DNA of 28,786 bases from a virus, in the IMG/VR virus record IMGVR_UViG_3300009506_000147, positions 1 through 28,786 of that record, one strand, 5' to 3'. The notes under the pieces were generated by a model, which was not told where the DNA came from, did not search any database, and saw only the letters and a list, made by a program, of their open reading frames with translations. This document shows positions 27,988 to 28,786 of this stretch, one piece after another; positions within the stretch are counted from its first letter, which is position 1, and each line of letters begins with the position of its first letter. Position numbers and translations under genes: made by a program.

Positions 27988-28196
27988 GTGGAAAGATTTT
28001 GTCCGCCAAAAACATGCAGACACTATTGGACATCTTCAACAAAAACAAATTGGTAAGAGGTAGTGGATTGGTCAGGCTTGGGGAAGACATGTTGAGACTG
28101 AGGGCGGCAGCCGAAGACGTAGTACACGAACACAATTGTGGTGGTGACCGTCTGAAATTGACAGAGGCTATACAAAGGATGGAAGAGTTACTATGA
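27984..28196 (+). CDS. Small helical protein (70 aa)
   Basis: It starts and ends in 4-nt overlaps (ATGA) with both neighbours, so it is co-translated with the nuclease and the MazG-like gene. The product is helical and amphipathic (KNMQTLLDIFNKNK; GLVRLGEDMLRLRAAAEDVVHEH; LTEAIQRMEELL). No domain can be named. Confidence 0.6.
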   Translation: MSGKILSAKNMQTLLDIFNKNKLVRGSGLVRLGEDMLRLRAAAEDVVHEHNCGGDRLKLTEAIQRMEELL

Positions 28197-28627
28197 AACT
28201 TGATATTACCGGTTCATTTACCGCTTTACAGGCCGCAAATCTCAAGAGTCAACGCGAACAAAACTTCATACCTGTAGTGGACGTACATCATGCCTACGGA
28301 TTACTACGTGAAGAACTAGAAGAGTTGTTTGACGAAGCTAGAGAAAAACAAACCACAGCCGAAAACATTCTTGCGGAACTGGTAGACATTGCAGCAATGG
28401 CTCAAAAAGCTGCCGAAGACTTAAACTTGGTTCCCGAAGGTTTGTCTGAAGAAGGAACCGCATTAGAAAATGCTGAACTGAAAGAATTCTTGAAGGAACT
28501 CAAGATTTCATTGGTTCATAGGTCGATGCGTGGTAAGCCAAGACAACAAGGTCAAGAAGGTCCACGTCTTTTTGAAGTCAAATCTGATTTGATAGACAAT
28601 ATCGAACAACTATTGGGTGAAGATTGA
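28193..28627 (+). CDS. MazG-like nucleotide pyrophosphohydrolase
   Basis: The all-helical MazG pattern is present: HHAYGLLREELEELFDEAREKQ (32-53), with the acidic EExxE motif at E40-E44, then ENILAELVDIAAMAQKAAEDL with E62-x-x-D65. These residues would hold magnesium and cleave NTPs or dNTPs to monophosphates, and some phage MazG proteins act on (p)ppGpp or on dUTP/dCTP. The C-terminal 70 residues are polar and outside the core. ATGA overlap. It fits the nucleotide-pool functions of the window. Confidence 0.7.
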   Translation: MKLDITGSFTALQAANLKSQREQNFIPVVDVHHAYGLLREELEELFDEAREKQTTAENILAELVDIAAMAQKAAEDLNLVPEGLSEEGTALENAELKEFLKELKISLVHRSMRGKPRQQGQEGPRLFEVKSDLIDNIEQLLGED

Positions 28628-28628
28628 T

Positions 28629-28786
28629 ATGTACGTTCCTTTACACGTTCATTCACATTACAGTCTGTTGGACGGATTAAGCAAACCGGAAGACATAGCT
28701 CGTAGATGCGTGCAGATTGGTACTAAGGCTTGTGCTTTGACCGATCACGGTTCTGTTTCAGGAGCCGTTCAATTCATGAAAGCTAT
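28629..28786 (+). CDS. dnaE: DNA polymerase III alpha subunit, N-terminal part (3' truncated)
   Basis: ATG 28629 lies just after the previous TGA, and 52 codons are visible before the window ends. HVHSHYSLLDG and ALTDHGSVSGAVQFMKA are the opening PHP-domain motifs of DnaE-type bacterial replicative polymerases, with conserved His and Asp residues. This means the phage carries its own C-family polymerase. Catalytic palm residues are beyond the window. Confidence 0.92.
   Translation, partial: MYVPLHVHSHYSLLDGLSKPEDIARRCVQIGTKACALTDHGSVSGAVQFMKA

Overview
This window looks like part of a lytic-type double-stranded DNA phage genome, or a phage-like plasmid. All convincing protein genes lie on the + strand, packed end to end with many 1-11 nt stop/start overlaps, and TAA, TAG and TGA are all used as stops. 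Virus-type replication and nucleotide genes, small unknown proteins and tRNAs are interleaved. No terminase, portal or recognisable major capsid gene is present, so this is the replication/metabolism/accessory part of a larger genome. The host is not certain. Twin-arginine N-termini, a CinA-like protein of a type I associate with planctomycetes and cyanobacteria, ThyX and a B12-dependent ribonucleotide reductase are compatible with an environmental bacterium, perhaps a planctomycete; this is inference only.

Layout. 1-2300: tail of an acetyltransferase-like gene, a CAU tRNA, two proteins with twin-arginine-like leaders, small basic or acidic unknowns and a run of tiny ORFs with nested hairpins. 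2304-4333: CinA-like protein, then a three-gene ATP-grasp cassette bracketed by two similar tRNA-Arg genes (CCU and UCG). 4368-7032: sigma factor, unknowns, ThyX and a conserved phage unknown. 7129-10077: GNAT acetyltransferase; a small Gly/Ala/Thr-rich protein with its own promoter and a very strong terminator; a coiled-coil membrane protein; a permuted papain-like enzyme; and a membrane-anchored trypsin-like protease. 10074-10530: a near-consensus sigma-70 promoter followed by a leader hairpin, tRNA-Thr, a decayed tRNA, tRNA-Val and tRNA-Glu. 10561-13658: a second, secreted trypsin-like protease, an HD-like protein, dCMP deaminase and a membrane-anchored thioredoxin-fold protein.

13654-13952 is a non-coding or nearly non-coding stretch with at least six inverted repeats, two of which cross like a pseudoknot, and an intrinsic terminator. 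After it come a SNase-like protein, a small Lys-rich protein, class II ribonucleotide reductase (NrdJ), and an HNH endonuclease with its own near-consensus promoter. Small membrane and zinc-ribbon proteins follow.

20367-28786 is the replication/recombination block: RecA/UvsX, a PD-(D/E)XK nuclease, a helical unknown, an acidic zinc-finger protein, DnaB-like helicase, DnaG-like primase, dNMP kinase, a RecB/Cas4-like nuclease, a MazG-like protein and the start of DNA polymerase III alpha. Together dCMP deaminase, ThyX, NrdJ, dNMP kinase and the MazG-like protein would supply and clean the dNTP pool, while primase, helicase, polymerase and RecA form a largely self-sufficient replisome. The tRNAs probably adjust translation to phage codon use.
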